Shown here: positions 12,978-12,988 of the stretch, piece by piece
Layout of the letters: the number at the start of each line of letters is the position of its first letter
Numbering within the stretch: position 1 is the first letter of the stretch
Assembly (NCBI GenBank): GCA_937920255.1
Contig: CALDSL010000388.1
Span: forward strand, 1-12,988
DNA: 12,988 nucleotides
DNA from: an uncultured Anaerolineaceae bacterium
Lineage (GTDB): Bacteria > Chloroflexota > Anaerolineae > Anaerolineales > Anaerolineaceae
Reading direction: 5' to 3'
Made by a program: the position numbers and the translations under genes
The notes under the pieces: model-generated
What the model saw: the letters and a program-made list of their open reading frames with translations, nothing else
What the model was told of the DNA's origin: nothing
Databases searched by the model: none

Positions 12978-12988
12978 GGAGTAATATG
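12978..12988 (+). other. Possible ribosome binding site and start codon of a gene beyond the right edge
   Basis: GGAG at 12978-12981, four bases, then ATG as the last three bases of the window. The pattern suggests a plus-strand gene divergent from the GT-C pair. No coding sequence is available to test it, and I see no convincing promoter between 12880 and 12977. Confidence 0.3.

Noticed and set aside
12697..12984. 95-codon plus-strand frame near the right edge
   Set aside because: Its first third is antisense to the GT-C copy B start, it crosses the GT-C promoter, and it has no ribosome binding site.

Overview
The window is bacterial, GC-rich (roughly 60% by eye) and densely coded on both strands. 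It holds ten protein genes, one of them cut by the left edge. I see no tRNA, rRNA, CRISPR array, insertion sequence or phage gene. The codon bias, sigma70-like promoters, Shine-Dalgarno sites and gene content fit an environmental bacterium. My weakly supported guess is Chloroflexota (Anaerolineae-like), from the general look of the proteins and not from any search.

Layout. (1) 1-1470, minus strand: a phosphate uptake pair. A PhoU-like DUF47 protein is followed, with a 4-nt ATGA overlap, by a PiT-family phosphate permease that runs off the left edge. Its leader contains a bulged hairpin. (2) 1724-3850, plus strand: a self-contained two-gene operon with a near-consensus promoter, a LacI-family-type palindromic operator just downstream of the -10 box, an inosose dehydratase-like TIM-barrel protein (IolE-like), an inositol 2-dehydrogenase-like oxidoreductase (IolG) and a strong intrinsic terminator. 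(3) 3844-4647, minus strand: a stand-alone class I SAM-dependent methyltransferase. (4) 4814-9231, plus strand: a four-gene operon for a cell-surface glycan. It encodes a membrane-anchored DPM1-like GT2 glycosyltransferase, a FrhB-like iron-sulfur/flavin oxidoreductase homologue, a polysaccharide pyruvyl transferase-family protein and a flippase-like (LPG synthase TM/AglD-type) membrane protein. The junctions are -20, +2 and -4 nt. (5) 9250-12818, minus strand and convergent with operon 4: two tandem paralogous GT-C (PMT/ArnT-like) membrane proteins, 2 nt apart. They share an Asp-Asp-Glu loop motif and an unusual C-terminal soluble domain with two conserved cysteines.

How the genes may work together. 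The GT2 enzyme could charge a polyprenyl-phosphate with a sugar. The FrhB-like and pyruvyl transferase-like proteins could modify a glycan intermediate. The flippase-like protein could move a lipid-linked species across the membrane, and the two GT-C proteins could use it outside. Operon 4 as one transcription unit is well supported by the spacing. Its functional link to the GT-C pair, which lies on the other strand, is inference. This glycan region (4.8-12.8 kb) is the best place in the window to look for an undescribed system.
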